A stretch of DNA of 64,000 nucleotides from Stomoxys calcitrans. Taxonomy: Eukaryota > Arthropoda > Insecta > Diptera > Muscidae. The DNA is taken from positions 21,162,479 to 21,226,478 of the forward strand of contig NC_081553.1 of assembly GCF_963082655.1 (NCBI RefSeq), read 5' to 3'. Below are positions 1 to 13,700 of this stretch, piece after piece; the first letter of the stretch is position 1; each line of letters begins with the position of its first letter. The notes under the pieces were generated by a model. That model searched no databases. It was not told where the DNA came from and saw only the letters and a program-made list of their open reading frames with translations. The position numbers and the translations under genes are program-made.

Positions 1-3000
1 TTCGTGACTCCATCAAAAATTTCGGAATTTCACTTGCAAAACTTAAAATGGTTGTATCTCCTTAACTATGCGTCCTAAAGGGAAATGGGCCTTAATTCGT
101 GACTCCATCAAAAATTTCGGAATTTCATTAAAAATCCATTAAAAATCGAAATTTCACTTGCAAAACTTAAAATGGCTGTATCTCCTTAACTATGCGTCCT
201 AGAGGGAAATGGGCCTTAATTCGTGACTCCATCAAAAATTTCGGAATTTCATTGAAAATCCATTAAAAATCAAAATTTTACTTGCAAAACTTAAAATGGC
301 TGTATCTCCTTAACTATGCGTCCTAGAGGGAAATGGGCCTTAATTCGTGACTCCATCAAAAATTTCGGAATTTCATTGAAAATCCATTAAAAATCGAAAT
401 TTCACTTACAAAACTTAAAATGGCTGTATCTCCTTAACTATGCGTCTTAGAAGGAAATGGGCCTTAATTCGTGACTCCATCAAAAATTTCCGAATTTCAT
501 TGAAAATCCATTAAAAATCGAAATTTCACTTGCAAAACTTAAAATGGCTGTATCTCCTTAACTATGCGTCCTAGAGGGAAATGGGCCTTAATTCGTGACT
601 CCATCAAAAATTTCGGAATTTCACTTGCAAAACTTAAAATGGTTGTATCTCCTTAACTATGCGTCCTAGAAGGAAATGGGCCTTAATTCGTGACTCCATC
701 AAAAATTTCCGAATTTCATTGAAAATCCATTAAAAATCGAAATTTCACTTGCAAAACTTAAAATGGCTGTATCTCCTAAACTATGCGTCCTAGAGGGAAA
801 TGGGCCTTAATTCGTGACTCCATCAAAAATTTCGGAATTTCATTGAAAATCAATTAAAAATCGATTTTTTGCTTGCAAAACTTAAAATGGCTGTATCTCC
901 TTAACTATGCGTCCTAGAGGGAAATGGGCCTTAATTCGTGACTCCATCAAAAAATTCGGAATTTCATTGAAAATCCATTAAAAATCAAAATTTTACTTGC
1001 ATAACTTAAAATAGCTGTATCTCCTTAACTATGCGTCCTAGAGGGAAATGGGCCTTAATTCGTGACTCCATCAAAAATTTCGGAATTTCATTGAAAATCC
1101 ATTAAAAATCGAAATTTCACTTGCAAAACTTAAAATGGTTGTATCTCCTTAACTATGCGTCCTAGAGGGAAAAGGGCCTTAATTCGTGACTCCATCAAAA
1201 ATTTCGGAATTTCATTGAAAATCCATTAAAATTCGAAATTTCACTTGCAAAACTTAAAATGGCTGTATCTCCTTAACTATGCGTCCTAGAGGGAAATGGG
1301 CCTTAATTCGTGACTCCATCAAAAATTTCGGAATTTTATTGAAAATCCATTAAAAATCGAAATTTCACTTGCAAAACTTAAAATGGCTGTATCTCCTTAA
1401 CTATGCGTCCTAGAGGGAAAAGGGCCTTAATTCGTGACTCCATCAAAAATTTAGGAATTTCATTAAAAATCCATTAAAAATCGAAATTTCACTTGCAAAA
1501 CTTAAAATGGCTGTATCTCCTTAACTATGCGTCCTAGAGCGAAATGGGCCTTAATTCGTGACTCCATCAAAAAATTCGGAATTTCATTGAAAATCCATTA
1601 AAAATCGAAATTTCACTTGCAAAACTTAAAATGGCTGTATCTCCTTAACTATGCGTCCTAGAGGGAAATGGGCCTTAATTCGTGACTCCATCAAAAAATT
1701 CGGAATTTCATTAAAAATCCATTAAAAATCGAAATTTCACTTTCAAAACTTAAAATGGCTGTATCTCCTTAACTATGCGTCCTAGAGGGAAATGGGCCTT
1801 AATTCGTGACTCCATCAAAAATTTCGGAATTTCACTTGCAAAACTTAAAATGGTTGTATCTCCTTAACTATGCGTCCTAAAGGGAAATGGGAATTAATTC
1901 GTGACTCCATCAAAAATTTCGGAATTTCATTAAAAATCCATTAAAAATCGAAATTTCACTTGCAAAACTTAAAATGGCTGTATCTCCTTAACTATGCGTC
2001 CTAGAGGGAAATGGGCCTTAATTCGTGACTCCATCAAAAATTATGGAATTTCATTGAAAATCCATGAAAAATCGAAATTTCACTTGCAAAACTTATAATG
2101 GTTGTATCTCCTTAACTATGCGTCATAGAGGGAAATGGGCCTTAATTCGTGACTCCATCAAAAATTTCGGAATTTCATTGAAAATCCATTAAAAATCGAA
2201 ATTTCACTTGCAAAACTTAAAATGGCTGTATCTCCTTAACTATGCGTCCTAGAGGGAAAAGGGCCTTAATTCGTGACTCCATCAAAAATTTCGGAATTTC
2301 ATTGAAAATCCATTAAAAATCGAAATTTCACTTGCAAAACTTAAAACGGCTGTATCTCCTAAACTATGCGTCCTAGAGGGAAATGGGCCTTAATTCGTGA
2401 CTCCATCAAAAATTTCGGAACTTCATTGAAAATCCATTAAAAATCGAAATTTCACTTGGAAAACTTAAATTGGCTGTATCTCCTTAACTATTAAAAATCC
2501 ATTAAAATCGAAATTTCACTTGCAAAACTTAAAATGGCTGTATCTCCTAAACTATGCGTCCTAGAGGGAAATGGGCCTTAATTCGTGACTCCATCAAAAA
2601 TTTCGGAATTTCATTGAAAATCAATTAAAAATCGATTTTTTACTTGCAAAACTTAAAATGGCTGTATCTCCTTAACTATGCGTCCTAGAGGGAAATGGGC
2701 CTTAATTCGTGACTCCATCAAAAAATTCGCAATTTCATTGAAAATCCATTAAAAATCAAAATTTTACTTGCATAACTTAAAATAGCTGTATCTCCTTAAC
2801 TATGCGTCCTAGAGGGAAATGGGCCTTAATTCGTGACTCCATCAAAAAATTCGGAATTTCATTGAAAATCTATTAAAAATCAAAATTTTACTTGGAAAAC
2901 TTAAATTGGCTGTATCTCCTTAACTATGCGTCCTAGAGGGAAATGGGCCTTAATTCGTGACTCCATCAAAAATTTCGGAATTTCATTGAAAATCCATTAA

Positions 3001-6000
3001 AAATCGAAATATCACTTGCAAAACTTAAAACGGCTGTATCTCCTGAACTATGCGTCCTACAGGGAAATGGGCCTTAATTCGTGACTCCATCAAAAATTTC
3101 GGAATTTCATTGAAAATCCATTAAAAATCGAAATTTCACTTGCAAAACTTAAAATGGCTGTATCTCCTTAACTATGCGTCCTAGAGGGAAAAGGGCCTTA
3201 ATTCGTGACTCCATCAAAAATTTCGGAATTTCATTGAAAATCCATTAAAAATCGAAATTTCACTTGGAAAACTTAAATTGGCTGTATCTCCTTAACTATG
3301 CGTCCTAGAGGGAAATGGGCCTTAATTCGAGACTCCATCAAAAATTTCGGAATTTCATTGAAAACCCATTAAAAATCGAAATTTCACTTGCAAAACTTAA
3401 AACGGCTGTATCTCCTTAACTATGCTTCCTAGAGGGAAGTGGGCTTTAATTTCTGACTCCATCAAAAATTTTGGAATTTCATTGAAAATCCATTAAAAAT
3501 CGAAATTTCAATTGCAAAACTTAAAATGGCTGTATCTCCTTAACTATGCGTCCTAGAGGGAAATGGGCCTTAATTCGTGACTCCATCAAAAATTGCGGAA
3601 CTTCATTGAAAATCCATTAAAAATCGAAATTTCACTTGCAAAACTTAAAATGGCTGTATCTCCTTAACTATGCGCCCTAGAGGGAAAAGGGCCTTAATTC
3701 GTGACTCCATCAAAAATTTCGGAATTTCATTGAAAATCCATTAAAAATCGAAATTTCACTTGCAAAACTTAAAACGGCTATATCTCCTAAACTATGCGTC
3801 CTAGAGGGAAATGGGCCTTTATTCGTGACTCCATCAAAAATTCCGGAACTTCATTGAAAATCCATTAAAAATCGAAATTTCACTTGGAAAACTTAAATTG
3901 GCTGTATCTCCTTAACTATGCGTCCTAGAGGGAAATGGGCCTTAATTCGAGACTCCATCAAAAATTTCGGAATTTCATTGAAAACCCATTAAAAATCGAA
4001 ATTTCACTTGCAAAACTTAAAACGGCTGTATCTCCTTAACTATGCTTCCTAGAGGGAAGTGGGCTTTAGTTTCTGACTCCATCAAAAAATTCGGAATTTC
4101 ATTGAAAATCCATTAAAAATCGAAATTTCACTTGCAAAACTTAAAATGGCTGTATCTCCTTAACTATGCGTCCTAGAGGGAAAAGGGCCTTAATTCGTGA
4201 CTCCATCAAAAATTTCGGAATTTCATTGAAAATCCATTAAAAATCGAAATTTTACTTGCAAAACTTAAAACGGCTGTATCTCCTAAACTATGCGTCCTAG
4301 AGGGAAATGGGCCTTAATTCGTGACTCCATCAAAAATTTCGGAATTTCATTGAAAATCCATTAAAAATCTAAATTTCACTTGCAAAACTTAAAATGGCTG
4401 TATCTCCTTAACTATGCGTCCTAGAGGGAAAAGGGCCTTAATTCGTGACTCCATCAAAAATTTCGGAATTTCATTGAAAATCCATTAAAAATCGAAATTT
4501 CACTTGCAAAACTTAAAACGGCTGTATCTCCTAAACTATGCGTCCTAGAGGGAAATGGGCCTTAATTCGTGACTCCATCAAAAATTTCGGAACTTCATTG
4601 AAAATCCATTATAAATCGAAATTTCACTTGGAAAACTTAAATTGGCTGTATCTCCTTAACTATGCGTCCTAGAGGGAAATGGGCCTTAATTCGAGACTCC
4701 ATCAAAAATTTCGGAATTTCATTGAAAACCCATTAAAAATCGAAATTTCACTTGCAAAACTTAAAACGGCTGTATCTCCTAAACTATGCTTCCTAGAGGG
4801 AAGTGGGCTTTAATTTCTGACTCCATCAAAAAATTCGGAATTTCATTGAAAATCCATTAAAAATCAAAATTTTACTTGCATAACTTAAAATAGCTGTATC
4901 TCCTTAACTATGCGTCCTAGAGGGAAATGGGCCTTAATTCGTGACTCCATCAAAAATTTCGGAATAACATTGAAAATCCATTAAAAATCGAAATTTCACT
5001 TGCAAAACTTAAAATGGCTGTATCTCCTTAACTATGCGTCCTAGAGGGAAAAGGGCCTTAATTCGTGACTCCATCAAAAATTTCGGAATTTCATTGAAAA
5101 TCCATTAAAAATCGAAATTTCACTTGCAAAACTTAAAACGGCTGTATCTCCTAAACTATGCGTCCTAGAGGGAAATGGGCCTTAATTCGTGACTCCATCA
5201 AAAATTTCGGAATATCATTGAAAATCCATTAAAAATCGAAATTTCACTTGCAAAACTTAAAACGGCTGTATCTCCTAAACTATGCGTCCTAGAGGGAAAT
5301 GGGCCTTAATTCGTGACTCCATCAAAAATTTCGGAATAACATTGAAAATCCATTAAAAATCGAAATTTCACTTGGAAAACTTAAATTGGCTGTATCTCCT
5401 TAACTATGCGTCCTAGAGGGAAATGGGCCTTAATTCGAGACTCCATCAAAAATTTCGGAATTTCATTGAAAACCCATTAAAAATCGAAATTTCACTTGCA
5501 AAACTTAAAACGGCTGTATCTCCTTAACTATGCGTCCTAGAGGGAAATGGGCCTTAATTCGTGACTCCATCAAAAATTTCGGAATTTCATTGAAAATCCA
5601 TTAAAAATCGAAATTTTACTTGCAAAACTTAAAACGGCTGTATCTCCTAAACTATGCGTCCTAGAGGGAAATGGGCCTTAATTCGTGACTCCATCAAAAA
5701 TTTCGGAATTTCATTGAAAATCCATTAAAAATCGAAATTTCACTTGCAAAACTTAAAATGGCTGTATCTCCTTAACTATGCGTCCTAGAGGGAAATGGGC
5801 TTTAATTCGTGACTCCATCAAAAAATTCGAAATTTCATTGAAAATCCATGAAAAATCGAAATTTCACTTGCAAAACTTAAAACGGCTGTATCTCCTAAAC
5901 TATTAAAAATCCATTAAAATCGAAATTTCACTTGCAAAACTTAAAATGGCTGTATCTCCTAAACTATGCGTCCTAGAGGGAAATGGGCCTTAATTCGTGA

Positions 6001-9000
6001 CTCCATCAAAAATTTCGGAATTTCATTGAAAATCAATTAAAAATCGATTTTTTACTTGCAAAACTTAAAATGGCTGTATCTCCTTAACTATGCGTCCTAG
6101 AGGGAAATGGGCCTTAATTCGTGACTCCATCAAAAATTTCGGAATTTCATTGAAAATCCATTAAAAATCGAAATTTCACTTGCAAAACTTAAAATGGCTG
6201 TATCTCCTTAACTATGCGTACTAGAGGGAAAAGGGCCTTAATTCGTGACTCCATCAAAAATTTCGGAATTTCATTGAAAATCCATTAAAAATCGAAATTT
6301 CACTTGCAAAACTTAAAACGGCTGTATCTCCTAAACTATGCGTCCTAGAGGGAAATGGGCCTTAATTCGTGACTCCATCAAAAATTTAGGAATTTCATTG
6401 AAAATCCATGAAAAATCGAAATTTCACTTGCAAAACTTAAAATGGCTGTATCTCCTTAACTATGCGTCCTAGAGGGAAAAGGGCCTTAATTCGTGACTCC
6501 ATCAAAAATTTCGGAATTTCATTGAAAATCCATTAAAAATCGAAATTTTACTTGCAAAACTTAAAACGGCTGTATCTCCTAAACTATGCGTCCTAGAGGG
6601 AAATGGGCCTTAATTCGTGATTCCATCAAAAATTTCGGAACTTCATTGAAAATCCATTAAAAATCGAAATTTCACTTGCAAAACTTAAATTGGCTGTATC
6701 TCCTTAACTATGCGTCCTAGAGGGAAATGGGCCTTAATTCGAGACTCCATCAAAAATTTCGGAATTTCATTGAAAACCCATTAAAAATCGAAATTTCACT
6801 TGCAAAACTTAAAACGGCTGTATCTCCTTAACTATGCTTCCTAGAGGGAAGTGGGCTTTAATTTCTGACTCCATCAAAAATTTTGGAATTTCATTGAAAA
6901 TCCATTAAAAATCGAAATTTCAATTGCAAAACTTAAAATGGCTGTATCTCCTTAACTATGCGTCCTAGAGGGAAATGGGCCTTAATTCGTGACTCCATCA
7001 AAAATTTTGGAATTTCATTGAAAATCCATTAAAAATCGAAATTTCAATTGCAAAACTTAAAATGGCTGTATCTCCTTAACTATGCGTCCTAGAGGGAAAT
7101 GGGCTTTAATTCGTGACTCCATCAAAAATTTCGGAATTTCATTGAAAATCCATTAAAAATCGAAATTTCACTTGCAAAACTTAAAATGGCTGTATCTCCT
7201 TAACTATGCGTCCTAGAGGGAAAAGGGCCTTAATTCGTGACTCCATCAAAAATTTCAAAATCCATTAAAAATCGAAATTTCACTTGGAAAACTTAAATTG
7301 GCTGTATCTCCTTAACTATGCGTCCTAGAGGGAAATGGGCCTTAATTCGAGACTCCATCAAAAATTTCGGAATTTCATTGAAAACCCATTAAAAATCGAA
7401 ATTTCACTTGCAAAACTTAAAACGGCTGTATCTCCTTAACTATGCGTCCTAGAGGGAAAAGGGCCTTAATTCGTGACTCCATCAAAAATTTCGGAATTTC
7501 ATTGAAAATCCATTAAAAATCGAAATTTCACTTGCAAAACTTAAAACGGCTGTATCTCCTAAACTATGCGTCCTAGAGGAAAATGGGCCTTAATTCGTGA
7601 CTCCATCAAAAATTTCGGAACTTCATTGAAAATCCATTATAAATCGAAATTTCACTTGGAAAACTTAAATTGGCTGTATCTCCTTAACTATGCGTCCTAG
7701 AGGGAAATGGGCCTTAATTCGAGACTCCATCAAAAATTTCGGAATTTCATTGAAAACCCATTAAAAATCGAAATTTCACTTGCAAAACTTAAAACGGCTA
7801 TATCTCCTTAACTATGCTTCCTAGAGGGAAGTGGGCTTTAATTTCTGACTCCATCAAAAAATTCGGAATTTCATTGAAAATCCATTAAAAATCAAATTTT
7901 ACTTGCATAACTTAAAATAGCTGTATCTCCTTAACTATGCGTCCTAGAGGGAAATGGGCCTTAATTCGTGACTCCATCAAAAATTTCGGAATTTCATTGA
8001 AAATCCATTAAAAATCGAAATTTCACTTGCAAAACTTAAAATGGCTGTATCTCCTTAACTATGCGTCCTAGAGGGAAAAGGGCCTTAATTCGTGACTCCA
8101 TCAAAAATTTCGGAATTTCATTGAAAATCCATTAAAAATCGAAATTTCACTTGCAAAACTTAAAACGGCTATATCTCCTTAACTATGCTTCCTAGAGGGA
8201 AGCGGGCTTTAATTTCTGACTCCATCAAAAAATTCGGAATTTCATTGAAAATCCATTAAAAATCAAAATTTTACTTGCATAACTTAAAATAGCTGTATCT
8301 CCTTAACTATGCGTCCTATAGGGAAATGGGCCTTAATTCGTGACTCCATCAAAAATTTCGGAATTTCATTGAAAATACATTAAAAATCGAAATTTCACTT
8401 GCAAAACTTAAAACGGCTGTATCTCCTAAACTATGCGTCCTAGAGGGAAATGGGCCTTAATTCGTGACTCCATCAAAAATTTCGGAATATCATTGAAAAT
8501 CCATTAAAAATCGAAATTTCACTTGCAAAACTTAAAACGGCTGTATCTCCTTAACTATGCGTCCTAGAGGGAAATGGGCCTTAATTCGTGACTCCATCAA
8601 AAATTCGGAATTTCATTGAAAATCCATTAAAAATCGAAATTTCACTTGCAAAACTTAAAACGGCTGTATCTCCTAAACTATGCGTCCTAGAGGAAAATGG
8701 GCCTTAATTCGTGACTCCATCAAAAATTTCGGAACTTCATTGAAAATCCATTATAAATCGAAATTTCACTTGGAAAACTTAAATTGGCTGTATCTCCTTA
8801 ACTATGCGTCCTAGAGGGAAATGGGCCTTAATTCGAGACTCCATCAAAAATTTCGGAATTTCATTGAAAACCCATTAAAAATCGAAATTTCACTTGCAAA
8901 ACTTAAAACGGCTATATCTCCTTAACTATGCTTCCTAGAGGGAAGTGGGCTTTAATTTCTGACTCCATCAAAAAATTCGGATTTCATTGAAAATCCATTA

Positions 9001-9876
9001 AAAATCAAAATTTTACTTGCATAACTTAAAATAGCTGTATCTCCTTAACTATGCGTCCTAGAGGGAAAAGGGCCTTAATTCGTGACTCCATCAAAAATTT
9101 CGGAATTTCATTGAAAATCCATTAAAAATCGAAATTTCACTTGCAAAACTTAAAATGGCTGTATCTCCTTAACTATGCGTCCTAGAGGGAAAAGGGCCTT
9201 ACTTCGTGACTCCATCAAAAATTTCGGAATTTCATTGAAAATCCATTAAAAATCGAAATTTCACTTGCAAAACTTAAAACGGCTGTATCTCCTAAACAAT
9301 GCGTCCTAGAGGGAAATGGGCCTTAATTCGTGACTCCATCAAAAATTTCGGAATATCATTGAAAATCCATTAAAATCGAAATTTCACTTGCAAAACTTAA
9401 AACGGCTGTATCTCCTAAACTATGCGTCCTAGAGGGAAATGGGCCTTAATTCGTGACTCCATCAAAAATTTCGGAACTTCATTGAAAATCCATTAAAAAT
9501 CGAAATTTCACTTGGAAAACTTAAATTGGCTGTATCTCCTTAACTATGCGTCCTAGAGGGAAATGGGCCTTAATTCGAGACTCCATCAAAAATTTCGGAA
9601 TTTCATTGAAAACCCATTAAAAATCGAAATTTCACTTGCAAAACTTAAAATGGCTGTATCTCCTTAACTATGCGTCCTAGAGGGAAATGGGCTTTAATTC
9701 GTGACTCCATCAAAAAATTCGAAATTTCATTGAAAATCCATGAAAAATCGAAATTTCACTTGCAAAACTTTAAACGGCTGTATCTCCTAAACTATTAAAA
9801 ATCCATTAAAATCGAAATTTCACTTGCAAAACTTAAAATGGCTGTATCTCCTAAACTATGCGTCCTAGAGGGAAAT
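1..9876 (+). repeat. 124-bp satellite array, left block (open at window edge)
   Basis: This is a head-to-tail tandem array with a 124-bp period; for example the TTAATTCGTGACTCC phase point falls at 216 and 340. The monomer runs from TTAATTCGTGACTCCATC through GGAATTTCATTGAAAATCC and CTTGCAAAACTTAAAATGG to CTCCTTAACTATGCGTCC and ends GAGGGAAATGGGCC. Recurrent subtypes differ at fixed sites: ggctg/cggctg, CTTGG versus CTTGC, GTGACTCC versus GAGACTCC, and ATGCTTCC with AAGTGGGCTTTAATTTCTG. A 95-bp subtype lacks 29 bp between two ATTTCA direct repeats (near 20-50, 605-635 and 1820-1850). A deletion subtype with ACTATTAAAAATCC occurs near 2488, 5900 and 9792. No long reading frame is open in any frame, so it is non-coding. 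The array continues beyond position 1. Confidence 0.98.
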
Positions 9877-10076
9877 NNNNNNNNNNNNNNNNNNNNNNNN
9901 NNNNNNNNNNNNNNNNNNNNNNNNNNNNNNNNNNNNNNNNNNNNNNNNNNNNNNNNNNNNNNNNNNNNNNNNNNNNNNNNNNNNNNNNNNNNNNNNNNNN
10001 NNNNNNNNNNNNNNNNNNNNNNNNNNNNNNNNNNNNNNNNNNNNNNNNNNNNNNNNNNNNNNNNNNNNNNNNNNNN
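9877..10076. other. Assembly gap (200 N)
   Basis: There are exactly 200 consecutive N, a round placeholder length, so the true gap size is probably unknown. The left side is satellite and the right side is inside a dispersed element. Open frames that span this gap are artefacts. Confidence 0.99.
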
Positions 10077-10796
10077 AAAACACGTCGTGCAAAATTGCAT
10101 CCCAATCGGATAAGAATTGCGCACGCTAGAGGCTCAAGAAGGTCAAGACCCAAGATCGGTTTATATGACAGCTATATCAGGTTATAAACCGATTTCAACC
10201 ATACTTGGCACAATTGTTGGATATCATAAGAAAAACACGTCATGCTAAATTTCATTCCAATCGGATAAGAATTGCGCACTCTAGAGGCTCAAGAAGTCAA
10301 GACCCAAGATCGGTTTATATGGCAGCTATATCAGGTTATGGACCGATTTCAACCATACTTGACAAAGTTGTTGGATATCATAAGAAAACACGTCATGCAA
10401 AATTTCATTCCAATCGGATAAGAATTGCGCACTCTAGAGGCTCAAGAAGTCAAGACCCTAGATCGGTTTATATGGCAGCTATATCAAAACATGGACCGAT
10501 ATGGCCCATTTACAATACCAACCGACCTACACTAATAAGAAGTATTTATGCAAAATTTCAAGCGGCTAGCTTTACTCCTTCGGAAGTTAGCGTGCTTTCG
10601 ACAGACAGACGGACGGACGGACGGACGGACGGACGGACGGACGGACGGACGGACAGACGGACGGACATCGCTAGATCGACATAAAATGTCGCGACGATCA
10701 AGAATATATATACTTTATGGGGTCTCAGACGAATATTTCGAGTAGTTACAAACAGAATGACGAAATTAGTATACCCCCCATCTTATGGTGGAGGGT
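10077..10796 (+). mobile_element. Family-1 dispersed element, 3' part, inserted in the satellite
   Basis: Three diverged units of about 154 bp (acacgt landmarks at 10080, 10235 and 10388) each carry a block reading CGGATAAGAATTGCGCAC, then CTAGAGGCTCAAGAAGTCAA and CGGTTTATATGGCAGCTAT. A GACG microsatellite follows, then a conserved tail (AAGAATATATATACTTTATG, ACAAACAGAATGACGAAATT). The tail ends in a short palindrome, ATACCCCCCATCTTATGG to GGTGGAGGGTAT. The same unit, in either orientation, fills 48.7-49.6, 50.9-52.7 and 62.3-63.2 kb. No coding capacity is visible, so the copy is non-autonomous. Satellite resumes directly after GGAGGGTA with TAAAAATCC. The 5' end is hidden by the gap. Confidence 0.85.
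10600..10666 (+). repeat. (GACG)n microsatellite
   Basis: About 15 tandem GACG/GACA tetramers lie inside the dispersed element between its 154-bp units and its terminal block. Shorter GACAGACGGACG-type tracts occupy the equivalent place in other dispersed elements here (for example GTCCGTCCGTCTGTCTG near 60123), so the tract is an inherited part of the element that has expanded. Confidence 0.95.
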
Positions 10797-13700
10797 ATAA
10801 AAATCCATTAAAATCGAAATTTCACTTGCAAAACTTAAAATGGCTGTATCTCCTAAACTATGCGTCCTAGAGGGAAATGGGCCTTAATTCGTGACTCCAT
10901 CAAAAATTATGGAATTTCATTGAAAATCAATTAAAAATCGATTTTTTACTTGCTAAACTTAACATGGCTGTATCTCCTTAACTATGCGTCCTAGAGGGAA
11001 ATGGGCCTTAATTCGTGACTCCATCAAAAAATTCGGAATTTCATTGAAAAATCCATTAAAAATCAAAATTTTACTTGCATAACTTAAAATAGCTGTATCT
11101 CCTTAACTATGCGTCCTAGAGGGAAATGGGCCTTAATTCGTGACTCCATCAAAAATTTCGGAATTTCATTGAAAATCCATTAAAAATCGAAATTTCACTT
11201 GCAAAACTTAAAATGGCTGTATCTCCTTAACTATGCGTCCTAGAGGGAAAAGGGCCTTAATTCGTGGACTCCATCAAAAATTTCATTGAAAATCCATTAA
11301 AAATCGAAAATTTCACTTGCAAAACTTAAAACGGCTGTATCTCCTAAACTATGCGTCCTAGAGGGAAATGGGCCTTAATTCGTGACTCCATCAAAAATTT
11401 CGGAACTTCATTGAAAATCCATTAAAAATCGAAATTTCACTTGGAAAACTTAAATTGGCTGTATCTCCTTAACTATGCGTCCTAGAGGGAAATGGGCCTT
11501 AATTCGAGACTCCATCAAAAGTTTCGGAATTTTCATTGAAAACCCATTAAAAATCGAAATTTCACTTGCAAAACTTAAAATGGCTGTAAAACTTAAAATT
11601 AACTATGCGTCCTAGAGGGAAATGGGCCTTAATTCGTGACTCCATCAAAAATTTCGGAATTTCATTGAAAATCCATTAAAAATCGAAATTTAACTTGCAA
11701 AACTTAAAATGGCTGTATCTCCTTAACTATGCGTCCTAGAAGGAAATGGGCCTTAATTCGTGACTCCATCAAAAATTTCGGAATTTCATTGAAAATCCAT
11801 TAAAAATCAAAATTTTACTTGCATAACTTAAAATAGCTGTATCTCCTTAACTATGCGTCCTAGAGGGGAAATGGGCCTTAATTCGTGACTCCATCAAAAA
11901 TTTCGGAATTTCATTGAAAATCCATTAAAAATCGAAATTTCACTTGCAAAACTTAAAATGGCTGTATCTCCTTAACTATGCGTCCTAGAAGGAAATGGGT
12001 CTTAATTCGTGACTCCATCAAAAATTATGGAATTTTCATTGTAAATCCATTAAAAATCAAAATTTTTACTTGCATAACTTAAAATAGCTGTATCTCCTTA
12101 ACTATGCGTCCCTAGAGGGAAATGGGCTTTAATTCGTGACTCCATCAAAAAATTCGGAATTTCATTGAAAATCCATGAAAAATCGAAATTTCACTTGCAA
12201 AACTTAAAATGGTTGTATCTCCTTAACTATGCGTCCTAGAGGGGAAATGGGCCTTAATTCGTGACTCCATCAAAAAATTCGGAATTTCATTGAAAATCCA
12301 TGAAAAATCGAAATTTCACTTGCAAAAACTTAAAATGGCTGTATCTCCTTAACTATGCGTCCCTAGAAGGAAATGGGCCTTAATTCGTGACTCCATCAAA
12401 AATTTCGGAATTTCATTGAAAATCCATTAAAAATCGAAATTTTCACTGGCAAAACTTAAAATGGCTGTATCTCCTTAACTATGCGTCCCTAGAAGGAAAT
12501 GGGCCTTAATTCGTGACTCCATCAAAAATTTCGGAATTTCATTGAAAATCCATTAAAAATCAAAATTTTACTTGCAAAACTTAAAATGGCTGTATCTCCT
12601 TAACTATGCGTCCCTAGAGGGAAATGGGCCTTAATTCGTGACTCCATCAAAAATTTCGGAATTTCATTGAAAATCCATTAAAAATCGAAATTTCACTTAC
12701 AAAACTTAAAATGGCTGTATCTCCTTAACTATGCGTCCTAGAAGGAAATGGGCCTTAATTCGTGACTCCATCAAAAATTTCCGAATTTCATTGAAAATCC
12801 ATTAAAAATCGAAATTTCACTTGCAAAACTTAAAATGGCTGTATCTCCTTAACTATGCGTCCTAGAGGGAAATGGGCCTTAATTCGTGACTCCATCAAAA
12901 ATTTCGGAATTTTATTGAAAATCCATTAAAAATCGAAATTTCACTTGCAAAACTTAAAATGGCTGTATCTCCTTAACTATGCGTAATAGAGGGAAAAGGG
13001 CCTTAATTCGTGACTCCATCAAAAATTTAGGAATTTCATTAAAAATCGAAATTTCACTTGCAAAACTTAAAATGGCTGTATCTCCTTAACTATGCGTCCT
13101 AGAGCGAAATGGGCCTTAATTCGTGACTCCATCAAAAAATTCGGAATTTCATTGAAAATCCATTAAAAATCGAAATTTCACTTGCAAAACTTAAAATGGC
13201 TGTATCTCCTTAACTATGCGTCCTAGAGGGAAATGGGCCTTAATTCGTGACTCCATCAAAAATTATGGAATTTCATTGAAAATCCATGAAAAATCGAAAT
13301 TTCACTTGCAAAACTTAAAATGGTTGTATCTCCTTAACTATGCGTCCTAGAGGGAAATGGGCCTTAATTCGTGACTCCATCAAAAAATTCGGAATTTCAT
13401 TAAAAATCCATTAAAAATCGAAATTCCACTTGCAAAACTTAAAATGGCTGTATCTCCTTAACTATGCGTCCTAGAGGGAAATGGGCCTTAATTCGTGACT
13501 CCATCAAAAATTTCGGAATTTCACTTGCAAAACTTAAAATGGTTGTATCTCCTTAACTATGCGTCCTAAAGGGAAATGGGCCTTAATTCGTGACTCCATC
13601 AAAAATTTCGGAATTTCATTAAAAATCCATTAAAAATCGAAATTTCACTTGCAAAACTTAAAATGGCTGTATCTCCTTAACTATGCGTCCTAGAGGGAAA

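Noticed and set aside
1..9876. CRISPR-like regular repeats
   Set aside because: Whole 124-bp units are homogeneous with no unique spacers, and the context is eukaryotic; it is satellite DNA.
9795..10187. Several open frames crossing 9795-10187 on both strands
   Set aside because: They are open only because they pass through 200 N; no real codons support them.
10205..10745. Frames of 159 and 65 codons with RTDG repeats
   Set aside because: They come from the 154-bp repeat units and the GACG microsatellite; protein repeats mirror the DNA repeats and no homologous protein is suggested.
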